64,000 nucleotides of DNA from the NCBI RefSeq assembly GCF_007859635.1, contig NZ_CP042306.1, positions 2,294,001-2,358,000 of the forward strand, written 5' to 3'. Position 1 is the stretch's first letter, and each line of letters starts with the position of its first letter. Both the position numbers and the translations under genes were made by a program. This stretch comes from Sphingomonas panacisoli. GTDB lineage: Bacteria; Pseudomonadota; Alphaproteobacteria; Sphingomonadales; Sphingomonadaceae. The notes beneath the pieces were generated by a model. That model made no database searches. It saw only the letters and a program-made list of their open reading frames with translations, and had not been told where the DNA came from. Positions 43,809 to 51,964 of the stretch are shown here, piece by piece.

Positions 43809-45404
43809 ATGTCGAACTCTGCAGAAGGCGCCCTGGTCGGGCAAAAGAGCCTTGGCGCGGCGCTGATCGCATCGGCGCGCCGACATGCGGACGCACAAGC
43901 ATTGTGGTGCAAGGGCAAGACTCTGACCTATGCCGAGCTGTTCGGCCAAGCCGCCGCGATGGCGACGCTGATCGCGGATGCCGTCGATCTTGTGCCTGGC
44001 GACCGCGTTGCGATCCTGGCCGACCGTACCGAGACGGCTTATGCCGGCATTCTCGCGACGTTGCTGGCGAGCGCTGGCTACGTCCCGCTCAACCCGCGTT
44101 TCCCGCTGCTCCGCAATCGCGAAATCCTGGGTGACTCGGGCGCGCGCGTGATCATCTGCGACGAAAGCCATCGCAGTCAGCTCAAGGAACTGATCGAGGG
44201 CGTCGATACGCCCGAATTGATCATCCTTCCCGAAAGCGCCGAGGCTGCAGGCGACCTGGATCTGCCGCAACGCGTCAAGGGCGATCTCACCGCATTCGCG
44301 CTCGACGCCGAATTCACCGCCGAGCGCCGCGATGGCGATCTCGCCTATCTGTTCTTCACCTCCGGCAGCACGGGCAAGCCGAAGGGCGTTCCGATCACCA
44401 ACGCCAACGTGTTCGCGTATCTCAGCGGTATCCAGTCGTTCTGCCGCTTCGGCCCGGACGACCGGGTGATGCAGATCGTCGATCTGTCGTTCGACCTGTC
44501 GGTCCACGACATGTTCCTGACCTGGCTCGCGGGTGCATGCCTGTATTCGGTACCGGAGAATTCGGTGCTGCTATCGACCCGGATCGTGCAGGAGTTCGGG
44601 ATCACGGGCTGGCTGTCTGTTCCATCGACCGCGGCGTGGCTGAAGCAGGCCGGGCAGCTGACGCCGAACGCTTTGCCCTCGCTGCGCTATTCGTTCTTCT
44701 GCGGCGAGGCGTTGGTCGGCGCGGTCGCGGAGAGTTGGGCCGTCGCCGCACCCAATTCGGTGATCTACAACATCTACGGCCCGACCGAAGCCACCGTGGC
44801 GTTCAGCTGGTTCCACTATCATACCGGCCAGGAGGTCCCGCCCGCGGTGGTATCGCTGGGCGAGCCGCTGCCCGACCAGCATATCGGCCTGTTCACCGAC
44901 GGCGTGCGCGTCACCCACGAGCAAGGCGAAATTTGTCTGTCGGGCTCGCAGGTAACCCAAGGATATTGGAACGCCCCGCATCTGACCGCCGAGCGGTTCT
45001 TCGAAGCTGAGGGCCGGCGCTGGTATCGTACCGGCGACCTCGGCCGCTATAATCCGGCCGACGGCTATCACTATGCCGGCCGTGCCGACCATCAGGTGAA
45101 AATCCGCGGCTACCGCGTCGAACTGCAGGAAATCGAGCACGCGGTGCGCACGATTTCGGGCAGCGATCTGGTCGCAGTACTGCCCTGGACGCCGGAAGAA
45201 GGCGGGATGACGATGGGCTGCGTCGCGTTCGCGCTCCGCGCCACGGCAGCGGAAAGCGACATCATCGCGCGAACCAAGGAACAGCTGCCCGAATATATGG
45301 TGCCGGAACGCGTGTTCATCGTCGACGACATTCCGTTCAACGTGAACGGCAAGGTCGACTATCAGGCGTTGAAACGCCACCCGCTGATGGCGGAAATCGG
45401 CTGA
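43809..45404 (+). CDS. DltA-like AMP-dependent adenylation enzyme
   Basis: 531 residues of the ANL superfamily. P-loop AYLFFTSGSTGKPKGVPIT (179-197), A5 motif IYNIYGPTEATVAFSW, A7 YRTGDLGRY, A8 GRADHQVKIRGYRVEL and the A10 lysine in FNVNGKVDY (Lys515). NxYGPTEATVA is the form found in D-alanine-activating DltA and in NRPS domains; there is no condensation or carrier domain. It should load an amino acid, possibly D-alanine, onto the neighbouring carrier protein. Exact substrate needs a pocket analysis. Confidence 0.88.
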   Translation: MSNSAEGALVGQKSLGAALIASARRHADAQALWCKGKTLTYAELFGQAAAMATLIADAVDLVPGDRVAILADRTETAYAGILATLLASAGYVPLNPRFPLLRNREILGDSGARVIICDESHRSQLKELIEGVDTPELIILPESAEAAGDLDLPQRVKGDLTAFALDAEFTAERRDGDLAYLFFTSGSTGKPKGVPITNANVFAYLSGIQSFCRFGPDDRVMQIVDLSFDLSVHDMFLTWLAGACLYSVPENSVLLSTRIVQEFGITGWLSVPSTAAWLKQAGQLTPNALPSLRYSFFCGEALVGAVAESWAVAAPNSVIYNIYGPTEATVAFSWFHYHTGQEVPPAVVSLGEPLPDQHIGLFTDGVRVTHEQGEICLSGSQVTQGYWNAPHLTAERFFEAEGRRWYRTGDLGRYNPADGYHYAGRADHQVKIRGYRVELQEIEHAVRTISGSDLVAVLPWTPEEGGMTMGCVAFALRATAAESDIIARTKEQLPEYMVPERVFIVDDIPFNVNGKVDYQALKRHPLMAEIG

Positions 45405-45414
45405 CATCGCCGTC

Positions 45415-45999
45415 ATGACCGCGCGATCGATGGTACCCGTGCAAACCCTGACGCCCGAGCAGCAGTTGCAGGCGGCAGCGCTCGTTCGCCAGGCGGTGCC
45501 GCCTTATTATCAGAGCCTGTCCGACGCGGCGGCCGATCGACTGATCGCGAACGAGTTCGGCGCACCGGGAACCGAGCTGGAGCATTGCCGCGCGATCGTC
45601 GACGGCGATCGGGTCGCGGCGATCCTGTGCACCTATCCGATGGGCGAGCTTGCCGAGCGGCAGTATAACAGCTTCCAGCTCGTCGGCCGCACGCTGGAGC
45701 GCGAGCAGTTTGCGGGTTTCGCGATGAACTTGCGCCAGTTGCGCGGTGGGTTTCCGGAGATCGCCGGCGACGGCACTTACCTCGCCTTCATCACGATCGC
45801 CGAAGCCGCGCGCGGCTCCGGTCTCGCCGAAACCGTGTTGCAGGAAGCGATCGCCGAAGCGGGTACCGATCCGCTGTCCCTGACCGTGCGGATCGACAAC
45901 GGCCGCGCGCGGTCTTTCTACGATAAGCACGGCTTCGAAGAGGTCGCGGCGGGCGGCAGCTACGCGTTCCTGCGCCGAACCGCGGGTGGAACGCGTTAG
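45415..45999 (+). CDS. GNAT-family N-acyltransferase of the Dlt-like cassette
   Basis: 194 residues. FITIAEAARGSGLAETVLQEAI matches the acetyl-CoA-binding R-x-x-G-x-G/A loop, and RIDNGRARSFYDKHGFEEVAAG is the usual C-terminal GNAT motif. The first 60 residues contain PPYYQSLSDAAADRLIANEF. It ends at the base where the MBOAT gene begins, so the two are coupled. Canonical dlt operons have no GNAT; it may N-acetylate the activated amino acid or another cassette intermediate. This is inference from position. Confidence 0.8.
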   Translation: MTARSMVPVQTLTPEQQLQAAALVRQAVPPYYQSLSDAAADRLIANEFGAPGTELEHCRAIVDGDRVAAILCTYPMGELAERQYNSFQLVGRTLEREQFAGFAMNLRQLRGGFPEIAGDGTYLAFITIAEAARGSGLAETVLQEAIAEAGTDPLSLTVRIDNGRARSFYDKHGFEEVAAGGSYAFLRRTAGGTR

Positions 46000-47156
46000 T
46001 GTTCAACCAGAACGAAATCGCCATCAACAGCGTCATGTTCTGGGCGGTCGCCTTCGCGGCGATCGCTCTGCTCAACATGGCATCGGGCGTGCGGGCGAAG
46101 TCCTATCTCTTCGCCGGGGTCAATCTCGCGTTCCTCTTCCTGCTGCTCGGGAAGAGCGTGGTCTTCGTGCCGCTGTTCGTCGGCGCGGTGTTCGTCGTCC
46201 TGCAATCGTTTTCAATCAAATCGGCCAAGCTCGCGACGCTGACGATATCGTCGACCATCCTGTTTTTCATGTTCATGGTGAACAAGTTACAGGCCAGCGT
46301 CGCCTCGTTCACTGCGGTCGGATCGATCCTGGCCATCGTCGGCTTTTCGTTCATCACGCTGCGCTGCGTCGAGGTCATCCGGGGCGTCTTTTCGGGCCAG
46401 CACGCCGCGCCGTCGCTGGTGATGCTGACCAACTATCTGGTCCCGTTCCACATGCTCGCCGCCGGCCCGATCGCCGCCTATGACGATTTCGCGCGCAAGC
46501 CGTTCGACGACGCGCGGCTCACCAACGAAGACGTCATGCAGGCGGTCGAGGTGATCGCGCGCGGTTTGTTCAACAAATTCGTGCTCTGCTATTTCATCGA
46601 CAAGATCTTCCTGAGCGGGTTCAGGTCGGACGGCGCGGCATTCGTGCTCGAAACGCTGATGTTCACCCTGTGGTCGTATCTGGATTTCAGTTCGTACAGC
46701 AACATCGCGCTCGGCATCGGCAAGCTCGCGGGCGTCACCACGCCGGTTAACTTCCGCAACCCGCTGATCTCTCGCAATGTTATCGATTTCTGGGATCGCT
46801 GGCACATTTCGCTGTCGCACTTCGTCAAGCGCAACGTGTTCATGCCGATCCAGATCGCGCTGATGCGCAGCAGGATGCGGCCGCGCCCGTTGCTGTATGC
46901 ATCGTTCGCGACGACCGTGTCGTTCCTGCTGGTCGGGCTGTGGCACGGCATCGCGCTGAAATGGCTGACCTGGGGCGCGCTGCACGCGCTGGGGCTGGTC
47001 GGCGTTCGGGTGTATACCCACTTCCTGCAAAAGGCGCTGACGCCGCAACAGATGGTGGCGTATCGCAAGAACATGGCGATCCGTGTGGTCGCGACGGTCG
47101 TGACGTACGTCTATGTCGCGTTCGCCTTCCTCGCCGTCGCGCTGATAGGACGATAG
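45999..47156 (+). CDS. MBOAT-family O-acyltransferase (DltB-like)
   Basis: 385 residues with about ten membrane helices. IDFWDRWHISLSHFVKRNVFMPI and the active-site region FLLVGLWHGIALKWLTWGALHALGL, with the invariant MBOAT His in WHG and a second His in ALHAL, are clear. DltB and AlgI use this fold to pass an acyl group from a carrier protein across the membrane. Its GTG/ATG lies at 45999, overlapping the GNAT stop by one base, and a 41-codon gene follows after 3 bp. Confidence 0.92.
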   Translation: MFNQNEIAINSVMFWAVAFAAIALLNMASGVRAKSYLFAGVNLAFLFLLLGKSVVFVPLFVGAVFVVLQSFSIKSAKLATLTISSTILFFMFMVNKLQASVASFTAVGSILAIVGFSFITLRCVEVIRGVFSGQHAAPSLVMLTNYLVPFHMLAAGPIAAYDDFARKPFDDARLTNEDVMQAVEVIARGLFNKFVLCYFIDKIFLSGFRSDGAAFVLETLMFTLWSYLDFSSYSNIALGIGKLAGVTTPVNFRNPLISRNVIDFWDRWHISLSHFVKRNVFMPIQIALMRSRMRPRPLLYASFATTVSFLLVGLWHGIALKWLTWGALHALGLVGVRVYTHFLQKALTPQQMVAYRKNMAIRVVATVVTYVYVAFAFLAVALIGR

Positions 47157-47159
47157 CCG

Positions 47160-47285
47160 ATGATCAAGACCACGCTTCGCCTCGTCCGCAGCATGCCGGT
47201 CCGCACGGCGATCGTCGCGTTCCAGCTGATCTGCGTCTATGCGCTGTCCATGAAGGACGCCGCCTTCTTCTATCAGCAGTTCTGA
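47160..47285 (+). CDS. 41-residue DltX-like small membrane protein
   Basis: A short gene between the MBOAT and DltD-like genes, 3 bp after the MBOAT stop and 1 bp before the next ATG. It encodes one membrane helix (VRTAIVAFQLICVYALSM) preceded by basic residues (MIKTTLRLVRSMPVR), and ends DAAFFYQQF. Small size, one helix, position beside an MBOAT and the aromatic C-terminus ending FxYxxF match DltX of Gram-positive dlt operons, whose C-terminal aromatic motif takes part in acyl transfer. The match is by pattern, not alignment. Confidence 0.75.
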   Translation: MIKTTLRLVRSMPVRTAIVAFQLICVYALSMKDAAFFYQQF

Positions 47286-47286
47286 C

Positions 47287-48375
47287 ATGGTCGCCGGCAT
47301 CCTCTCCCGCTTCCGGCCGTTCCTGCTGATCGGCGCCGCGATCGTCATTTGGGTCGTCGTATTCAACTTCGGTCTGCTTGCGCTCGACCGGTCGTCGGCG
47401 CTGGCGTGGTTGCCCGATCGATCGGCGGGGATCGGCTATATCCTGGAAAGCCGTGATCGCGTGTCAGGTGCGGTCACCGCCTATCGCGACGGCAACGTCG
47501 CGGCCGATCGCCCGCTGGCCGCGGTCATCGGCATTTCTGATGTGCGCGAAGGCGTGCGGCTGGAAGTCCTGTCGAAAGACATGGGCGAACGCTGGCGCTT
47601 CCTGGGCGTCGCGGGCGCCGGTGCAGGCATGCCCGCCGTGGCCGAACAAGCAGCGATCCTGACCGACAGCGACTTGCGGCCCGACGTCGCGATCATCGGG
47701 TTCACCCCACTCGACTTCATCGACGTTAGCAAATTGCGCCAGGGCGACGCCGCGGTCGCCGAAACGCAATCGGTCAAGGATCGCGTCCGCGACACGGTGC
47801 GTGACGGCGCCTGGATCGTGCGACGCCGGGCCGACATCAGCGGCTGGTTCGATACCACCCTGCTCGGCGTCCACGGGCAACTGCAAAAGGCGCTGGGCGG
47901 CGCCGATGCGAAGGCGCCGGCCGACAATCCGTGGCGTCCGCTGATGCGAACGCTGGGCGTGGAACATTATCCCGCGGATTTCCTGCGCAAGTCGCTGAAC
48001 CGCCTGCGACTGTCGGGTGGCGACAAGATCGAAACCTACAGCCAGAGCGGCGCGGCGAAGGTCGCCGGCGACTTGATCCGCCGCCTGCAGGCGCGGGGAA
48101 CGCGCGTCGTCCTGGTCGAAATGCCGCTGCACCCCTGGCTCCGTGACACGTTGCCGGCGGGGGTCAGCGACCTGATCGCCGCACGGCTGAGGCAGGAAAG
48201 CGGCAGCCCCAACCTGACGATCCTGAACTATTCGGATCGCGTATCAGCGGACGGCTTCATCGATCTCGTCCATTTAAACACGCCGGGTGGCAAGGACCTT
48301 AGCGGCCTGATGGCCGCCGATCTCGATCGCCTGAACATCAGCACCTTCAATCCGCGACCGATCGCGACGAAATAG
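47287..48375 (+). CDS. DltD-like membrane-anchored SGNH acyltransferase
   Basis: 362 residues. One N-terminal helix (PFLLIGAAIVIWVVVFNFGLL), then a periplasmic SGNH-like domain: AAVIGISDVREGVRLEVL with the nucleophile Ser84, PDVAIIGFTPLDF, VVLVEMPLHPW and the Asp326/His329 pair in FIDLVHLN. This is the pattern of DltD and of AlgJ/AlgX-like proteins, which complete transfer of acyl groups to an extracytoplasmic polymer. It is the last gene of the cassette. Acceptor unknown; EPS or a periplasmic glycan is more likely than teichoic acid in this Gram-negative. Confidence 0.82.
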   Translation: MVAGILSRFRPFLLIGAAIVIWVVVFNFGLLALDRSSALAWLPDRSAGIGYILESRDRVSGAVTAYRDGNVAADRPLAAVIGISDVREGVRLEVLSKDMGERWRFLGVAGAGAGMPAVAEQAAILTDSDLRPDVAIIGFTPLDFIDVSKLRQGDAAVAETQSVKDRVRDTVRDGAWIVRRRADISGWFDTTLLGVHGQLQKALGGADAKAPADNPWRPLMRTLGVEHYPADFLRKSLNRLRLSGGDKIETYSQSGAAKVAGDLIRRLQARGTRVVLVEMPLHPWLRDTLPAGVSDLIAARLRQESGSPNLTILNYSDRVSADGFIDLVHLNTPGGKDLSGLMAADLDRLNISTFNPRPIATK

Positions 48376-48389
48376 CGCCGTCGATTCGC

Positions 48390-48418
48390 TTGACCCCGCG
48401 CCCGGCTTTCCCTAACCG
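48390..48418 (+). promoter_or_regulatory. Possible housekeeping promoter for tRNA-Glu
   Basis: TTGACC (48390-48395) and TAACCG (48413-48418) are separated by 17 bases, and the tRNA starts 18 bases further on. The -10 is weak, so this is tentative. Confidence 0.35.
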
Positions 48419-48436
48419 GCAATCCGCACTCAGGAC

Positions 48437-48511
48437 GGCCCCTTCGTCTAGTGGTTAGGACGCGGCCCTTTCACGGCTGAAACACGGGTTCGAGCCCCGT
48501 AGGGGTCACCA
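48437..48511 (+). tRNA. tRNA-Glu (anticodon TTC)
   Basis: A full cloverleaf with 7-bp acceptor stem GGCCCCT / AGGGGTC (one G-U pair), D-arm TCGTCTAGTGGTTAGGAC, anticodon loop CTTTCAC carrying TTC, T-arm with GGTTCGAGCC and an encoded CCA end. An integrase gene starts 95 bp downstream in the same direction, the usual arrangement of tRNA-targeted islands. Confidence 0.95.
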
Positions 48512-48605
48512 GTCAGGCGCAACTGCCTGAAAGTGCCGGATTTACGCCTCTTTCACCCGCTGTGTGTACAGAATATGGGTACAGAGAGACGTGAAGAGAT
48601 TCAGC

Positions 48606-50441
48606 ATGGCGACCCCGTTCGCGGACCCCAGGACCGGTCAGCTCTACTTCCGCCGCGCGGTGCCGGAGGCGCTGCGCGCGGCGTTCGGCGGGCGCCTCCA
48701 GGTCAAGGTGACGCTCGGCACCAAGGACCCTGCGGTCGCGAAAGTCGCGTTCGCGCGCGAGAATGCGAGCTTCGAGGAGAAGTTGGCCGACGCCCGGCGC
48801 CAGATGGCGGAGGGCACGCTGGTCCCCACCCCCGCCGCGCTGGTGCGAAGGTGGTGCGAGGGTCCCGCCGGCGACACCGGGCTGACCGGCGCGCAGCGGC
48901 TGGTCATGACCTTCATGGAACTCGACGCCGCGGCCGGCGGGCGCATGTCGGCGAGCGCCGACGACGTCTTCCCGCCGGCCCTGCTGGGGCCGGCCGCCAA
49001 TACCGACTGGTCGGCCGTGCTCGCCGATCGCGAGCGATTCGAGGCGATCCTCGCGACCAGCTACGAAGGTGACGCCGAGCGCGCGGGCTCGAACTGGATT
49101 CGGTTGCGCTGGCACGACGCGCCGTCGAGATGGCGCCACTGCCTCGACGGCCCCGTCGCGCGGCTGCGCGCGTTTCACGACGGCGCCGAACGATTCTCCA
49201 ACGACGAGCTCACTTCCGCCCTGCTCGAGATTGTCGATACGCATCGCTCAGGCGACGAGGACGTCAACCGCGCCCGTCTCGCCCCGCGGCGCCCATCGAC
49301 CATCCGCCCGCGGCTGCGGGCCAACCTGCGCCTCAAGCAGCTGTTCGCCGAATGGAAGGACGGCCGCGATCCCCGGCCGCAGACCGCGATCGAGTTCGAG
49401 GCAGCGGTGGATGACTTCATCGACTATGCGGGCGACCTGCCCGTCGCGATGATCGATGCCGACCTGCTCTACGATTATCGCGACGAGGCGGCGAAGCTTC
49501 CGGCCACGATGCCGCGCGCCGACCGCCTGCTGCCGTTCCGGGCACGGGTGGCCAAGCACGGCGGCGCCAAGCCCAAATGCTCGCCGTCGACGCTCAAGAA
49601 GCGGGTCGGCGCGCTCCAAGCGCTTCTCACCTACGCCGCCGACCAGCGCTGGATCGCGGCCAATGCCGGCGTGCGCATCAAGATCGAGGGGTATTCGAAG
49701 AGCAATCGCAAGCGGCGCTCGTTCGAGGACCATGAACTCACTACGCTGTTCGCCGCACCCCTGTTCACCCACCACGCGAGCTGGAACTCGCGTTCACGGA
49801 TCAGCGATGTCACGATTTTCTGGCTGTTTCTGCTGGCAGCCACCACCGGCGCTCGGCTCGAGGAGGTCGGACAGGTCGCGCTGGCGGACGTCAAGCGCGA
49901 CGGCAGGATCATCTACCTCGACATCGATAGGTACTCGCTTGAAGGCGATGCCGAGGATGAGGACGACGCCTTCGCCGCCAAGAGCGTGAAGAACGAGGAT
50001 TCGATCCGGCTGATCCCGGTACACGCCAAGCTGATCGAGCTGGGGTTCGAGACGTATCTCGACGCGCTCAGGGCCGCCGGCCACAGCCAGCTGTTCCCGG
50101 ACCTCAAGGAGAACAAGGTCGGCAAGCGGACCAAGGAGGCCAGTCAGCGGATCAACCGCATCATCGACCGACATGTCGCGCGTGACCGCCGGCTGGTGTT
50201 CTATTCGCTCCGCCACACGTTCAAGGCCAAGGGCAACGACGCCGGCATCACCGACCGCACGCTCGACCAGATCTGCGGCCACGCGCCGCTCACCACCGGC
50301 GGCCGCTATGGTCTCGCCCCGCGCATCCGCACGCTCCACCGCGAGCTGCACCGGATCGACTATTCCTGCATCGACTGGAGCGCGATGGCTGCAGGCATGA
50401 GCAGCGTGGATTGGACTGCGATGTTGAAGGGCGGCGCTTAA
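48606..50441 (+). CDS. Tyrosine-type site-specific integrase
   Basis: 611 residues. The start at ATG 48606 (MATPFADPRTGQLYFRRAVP) begins the DUF6538-like N-terminus; a Met 14 codons upstream is less likely. A core-binding region lies near residues 240-370. The catalytic domain has the Arg in TTGARLEEVGQV, then YSLRHTFKAKG (HxxR region), ICGHAPLTTGG and the terminal Tyr in GRYG. It directly follows tRNA-Glu, so it probably integrated an element there. No cargo gene is evident between it and the second recombinase. Confidence 0.9.
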   Translation: MATPFADPRTGQLYFRRAVPEALRAAFGGRLQVKVTLGTKDPAVAKVAFARENASFEEKLADARRQMAEGTLVPTPAALVRRWCEGPAGDTGLTGAQRLVMTFMELDAAAGGRMSASADDVFPPALLGPAANTDWSAVLADRERFEAILATSYEGDAERAGSNWIRLRWHDAPSRWRHCLDGPVARLRAFHDGAERFSNDELTSALLEIVDTHRSGDEDVNRARLAPRRPSTIRPRLRANLRLKQLFAEWKDGRDPRPQTAIEFEAAVDDFIDYAGDLPVAMIDADLLYDYRDEAAKLPATMPRADRLLPFRARVAKHGGAKPKCSPSTLKKRVGALQALLTYAADQRWIAANAGVRIKIEGYSKSNRKRRSFEDHELTTLFAAPLFTHHASWNSRSRISDVTIFWLFLLAATTGARLEEVGQVALADVKRDGRIIYLDIDRYSLEGDAEDEDDAFAAKSVKNEDSIRLIPVHAKLIELGFETYLDALRAAGHSQLFPDLKENKVGKRTKEASQRINRIIDRHVARDRRLVFYSLRHTFKAKGNDAGITDRTLDQICGHAPLTTGGRYGLAPRIRTLHRELHRIDYSCIDWSAMAAGMSSVDWTAMLKGGA

Positions 50442-50544
50442 GTCCCATCACGCCGTGTGATCAGACTCCGCTATGGGCCGAAAAGTGACGTCGGCAATTG
50501 GGCCGGTTGCAGACTGACGGCTCTCCGACTGGAAGGCCGACAAA

Positions 50545-50569
50545 GCGGCCCTTCAGTCTGAAGGGCCGC
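50545..50569. terminator. Bidirectional hairpin between convergent recombinase genes
   Basis: A perfect 11-bp stem GCGGCCCTTCA / TGAAGGGCCGC with a 3-base loop, lying between the two stop codons. It lacks a clear U-tract on either side. Confidence 0.5.
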
Positions 50570-50574
50570 ATCAA

Positions 50575-51213
50575 TTATATCTCCGTGCGCTCAGCGAGAA
50601 GCAGCGCGTCTTCAATATCGACGCCGAGATACCTGACCGTGTTTTCGATTTTGGTGTGCCCGAGCAGAATCTGGATCGCTCGAAGATTGCCGGTGGCCTT
50701 GTAGATCATTGATGCCTTCGTTCGACGCATCGAATGCGTGCCGTACTCTTCGCGTCTAAGCCCGATTGCGGTCACCCACTCATCGACTAAGCGAGCGTAT
50801 TGCCTAGTGCTGAGATGTCCGAGATTATTGACCCGGCTTGGAAAGACATAGTCGTCAATCGAACCACCGCGTCGTTCCAGCCATGCCAGGAGGCTGGATC
50901 GGACGTCTGCAGTCAGCTCGAATTGGACGGGGCGTCCGGTCTTTTGCTGGATGACGATGGCCCGAGTTCTGATCTCGGCACCCGAAACCAGGTCGCCGAT
51001 CTTAACCTTGACCAAGTCGCAGCCTCGCAGTTTGCTGTCGATTGCGAGGTCGAACAGCGCGCGATCGCGAAGCCGTCCTTCGCGTTCGAGGAAAAAGCGA
51101 ACAGCCCAAATTTGCTTTTGGGTCAGCGGACGTTTGGTGCCGACCATTCGTCCGGCGTTCCACGCAGGGCGTCCCTGCATTGCCGGGTCATATCGTGAAT
51201 ATCCCATCGTCAT
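50575..51213 (-). CDS. Short tyrosine recombinase (catalytic domain only)
   Basis: 212 residues. All catalytic landmarks are present: Arg in SKLRGCDLVKVKIGDL, Lys in QQKTGRPVQFEL, HSMRRTKASM (HxxR), LLGHTKIENT and Tyr in VRYLG. There is no separate arm-binding or full core-binding domain; the N-terminus MVGTKRPLTQKQIWAVRFFLE supplies only a short helix pair. Short recombinases of this kind are frequent on sphingomonad plasmids and islands. It converges with the long integrase and is a separate gene, not a fragment of it. Confidence 0.87.
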   Translation of the reverse strand: MTMGYSRYDPAMQGRPAWNAGRMVGTKRPLTQKQIWAVRFFLEREGRLRDRALFDLAIDSKLRGCDLVKVKIGDLVSGAEIRTRAIVIQQKTGRPVQFELTADVRSSLLAWLERRGGSIDDYVFPSRVNNLGHLSTRQYARLVDEWVTAIGLRREEYGTHSMRRTKASMIYKATGNLRAIQILLGHTKIENTVRYLGVDIEDALLLAERTEI

Positions 51214-51269
51214 TCTCCACGGCCTTTATGGCCAAGGAGAAGTGAATCGGGCGCTCCATGAAGATGAAC

Positions 51270-51956
51270 TTAGTCTCGATCCATCAGTCGATAGCCGACA
51301 CCTGGTTCGTTGATCAGTAAATGGGGGCGAGCGGGGTCGGCTTCCAACTTCTGCCGTAGGTTGCGCACTACGATGCGGAGGTAGTCGATGTGATCTTCGT
51401 GTGCCGGACCCCAGACGGTGCGGAGCAACTGGCGGTGCCCAATTACACGATCGGGGCGTTTCGCCAATTCGGCAAGGACATCGTACTCCTTCGGTGACAG
51501 GTGAACCTCTTCGCCTGCGCGACGGACGCGGCGGCGGTCGAGATCGATTTCAACGTCGCCAGCGGTGATTTGCGTTTGCCCGGAGGCGCCGGCCGCATGA
51601 TGGCGAAGCGCAGCGCGAACGCGAGCCAGGAGTTCCTCGGTATCAAATGGCTTGGTCAAATAGTCGTCGGCGCCAAGATCGAGCGCGGCTACCTTTTCGC
51701 CAGTATCCTCGCGGGCTGACACGACGATGACGGACGCCTTTCCACGAAATAACTGGATCAGTTCCAAACCATCCCGATCCGGCAGACCCAAGTCGAGGAG
51801 CACAACCGCCGGCTTATCAATGTCTGCGATCGACAGCGCTTCACGCGCCGTCGCCGCTTCGCCCGCTGCATAGCCCGCTCGCTCGATCGCCACGCGGAGC
51901 AGACGGCGGATGTGCGCGTCGTCCTCGACGATCAGGATTTTGGGCTGTGCGGCCAT
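51270..51956 (-). CDS. kdpE: KdpE response regulator of the potassium system
   Basis: 228 residues, OmpR class. Receiver domain ILIVEDDAHIRRLLRVAIERAGY, phospho-Asp in VVLLDLGLPDRDG, Lys in LTKPFDTEELLAR; winged-helix domain VHLSPKEYDVLAELAKRPDRVIGHRQLLRTVWGP and HIDYLRIVVRNLRQKLE. It activates kdpFABC when potassium is scarce. It lies 8 bp after kdpC on the same strand, last gene of the operon, while its kinase is divergent. Confidence 0.93.
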   Translation of the reverse strand: MAAQPKILIVEDDAHIRRLLRVAIERAGYAAGEAATAREALSIADIDKPAVVLLDLGLPDRDGLELIQLFRGKASVIVVSAREDTGEKVAALDLGADDYLTKPFDTEELLARVRAALRHHAAGASGQTQITAGDVEIDLDRRRVRRAGEEVHLSPKEYDVLAELAKRPDRVIGHRQLLRTVWGPAHEDHIDYLRIVVRNLRQKLEADPARPHLLINEPGVGYRLMDRD

Positions 51957-51964
51957 GCCTCCTG

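Noticed and set aside
43538..48375. Classical teichoic-acid D-alanylation operon
   Set aside because: The gene set resembles dlt, but the organism is a Gram-negative without teichoic acid genes in view and the cassette has an additional GNAT. Only Dlt-like is claimed.
48512..51270. Right attachment site (direct repeat of the tRNA-Glu 3' end)
   Set aside because: Reading 48512-51300 and the later intergenic regions by eye, I found no repeat of the T-arm and acceptor sequence, so no island boundary is reported.
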